Origin: Chitinophagales bacterium
Lineage (GTDB): Bacteria > Bacteroidota > Bacteroidia > Chitinophagales > UBA2359
Direction of reading: 5' to 3'
DNA length: 5,342 bases
Assembly: GCA_020629335.1 (NCBI GenBank)
Contig: JAHDDN010000397.1
Coordinates: 1-5,342, forward strand
The notes beneath the pieces are model-generated. The model was not told where the DNA came from, ran no database searches, and saw only the letters and a program-made list of their open reading frames with translations. Positions 5,076 through 5,342 of the stretch are shown one piece after another; the stretch's first letter is position 1, and each line of letters starts with the position of its first letter. A program made the translations under genes and the position numbers.

Positions 5076-5342
5076 CTAAAATGGTAACTCACTCATATCC
5101 TCCTCACTAGCCGTTTGTGGACCGCTAGACATTACTTTCCCGTTTCCAAGCCATATTTTAGGTTCATCGGCTTCACGTTCTTCTTTGGATTGTGATTGAT
5201 GAATACCCATATGATTGCCGTATTCGTCGGGTTCGTCATTGAGCCACATGGTGATATTTAAGTAAAGGCCTTTTTCGCCTTTGACAATTTTTGTCTTGTC
5301 AATTTTTGACAAATTAATTGAAGCTGTTATAAACTTTGCCAT
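5076..5342 (-). CDS. Small SSB-like protein with acidic C-terminal tail
   Basis: This 88-residue protein is probably a single-stranded-DNA-binding or related replication protein. Its ATG is the last three bases of the window, so upstream signals are not visible and a longer N-terminus cannot be excluded, although MAKFITASINL looks like a natural start. Residues 3-33 alternate as beta strands with basic residues (LSKIDKTKIVKGEKGLYLNI). A central part follows (YGNHMGIHQSQSKEEREAD), then PKIWLGNGKV (61-70), as in a small OB-fold-like barrel. The last stretch, SEEDMSELPF, is acidic and ends in Pro-Phe, the type of tail by which SSB proteins contact partner enzymes. It is on the opposite strand to the tail genes, and its stop is 21 bases from theirs. 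The SSB call is inferred from tail and length. Confidence 0.6.
   Translation of the reverse strand: MAKFITASINLSKIDKTKIVKGEKGLYLNITMWLNDEPDEYGNHMGIHQSQSKEEREADEPKIWLGNGKVMSSGPQTASEEDMSELPF

Noticed and set aside
1..5342. CRISPR array, tRNA gene, insertion sequence or att site
   Set aside because: No regularly spaced repeats, cloverleaf-like segment, transposase-like protein, terminal inverted repeats or integrase context were seen.

Overview
The window reads as part of a tailed double-stranded DNA phage or prophage (Caudoviricetes), most likely one infecting a Bacteroidota host. The host guess rests on the AT-rich sequence, the near absence of Shine-Dalgarno sequences before starts, TAnnTTTG-type -7 boxes in the only sizeable regulatory gap, and my recollection that several of these protein types occur in Bacteroidota phages. 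No database search was possible, so the host is an inference.

Layout. Positions 1-127 are a short non-coding stretch with weak hairpins, perhaps holding the last codons of a rightward gene. A leftward operon (read from 2551 down to 128) encodes two small helical proteins of unknown function, then a small-terminase-like protein and the large terminase subunit, which has clear ATPase and nuclease motifs. The genes are separated by 2 bases, overlap by 8 bases, or abut directly. Positions 2552-2645 form a divergent control region with candidate -7 boxes in both directions and a 10-bp inverted repeat.

A rightward operon (2646-5054) encodes a probable neck or tail-completion protein, a probable tail-terminator or minor tail protein, a 62-residue beta-rich protein, a small membrane protein with a CEKC motif, and a tail-assembly-chaperone-like protein. 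Starts and stops overlap (ATGA or 7-base overlaps) at three of the four junctions. The last gene carries a run of nine T's at 4768-4776. Beyond the run the -1 frame stays open to a stop at 5052-5054, giving a predicted 229-residue fusion beside the 171-residue normal product. This matches the G/GT arrangement of long-tailed phages. A perfect 8-bp stem-loop begins one base after the T run.

The right end (5076-5342) is a leftward gene for an 88-residue protein with an acidic, phenylalanine-ended tail like those of single-stranded-DNA-binding proteins. Together these are the packaging motor and part of the head-tail joining and tail-assembly set. Portal, major capsid, tail tube and tape measure genes are not in the window. 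The most notable items are the unannotated -1 frame extension and the fact that an opposite-strand gene, not a tape measure gene, follows it.
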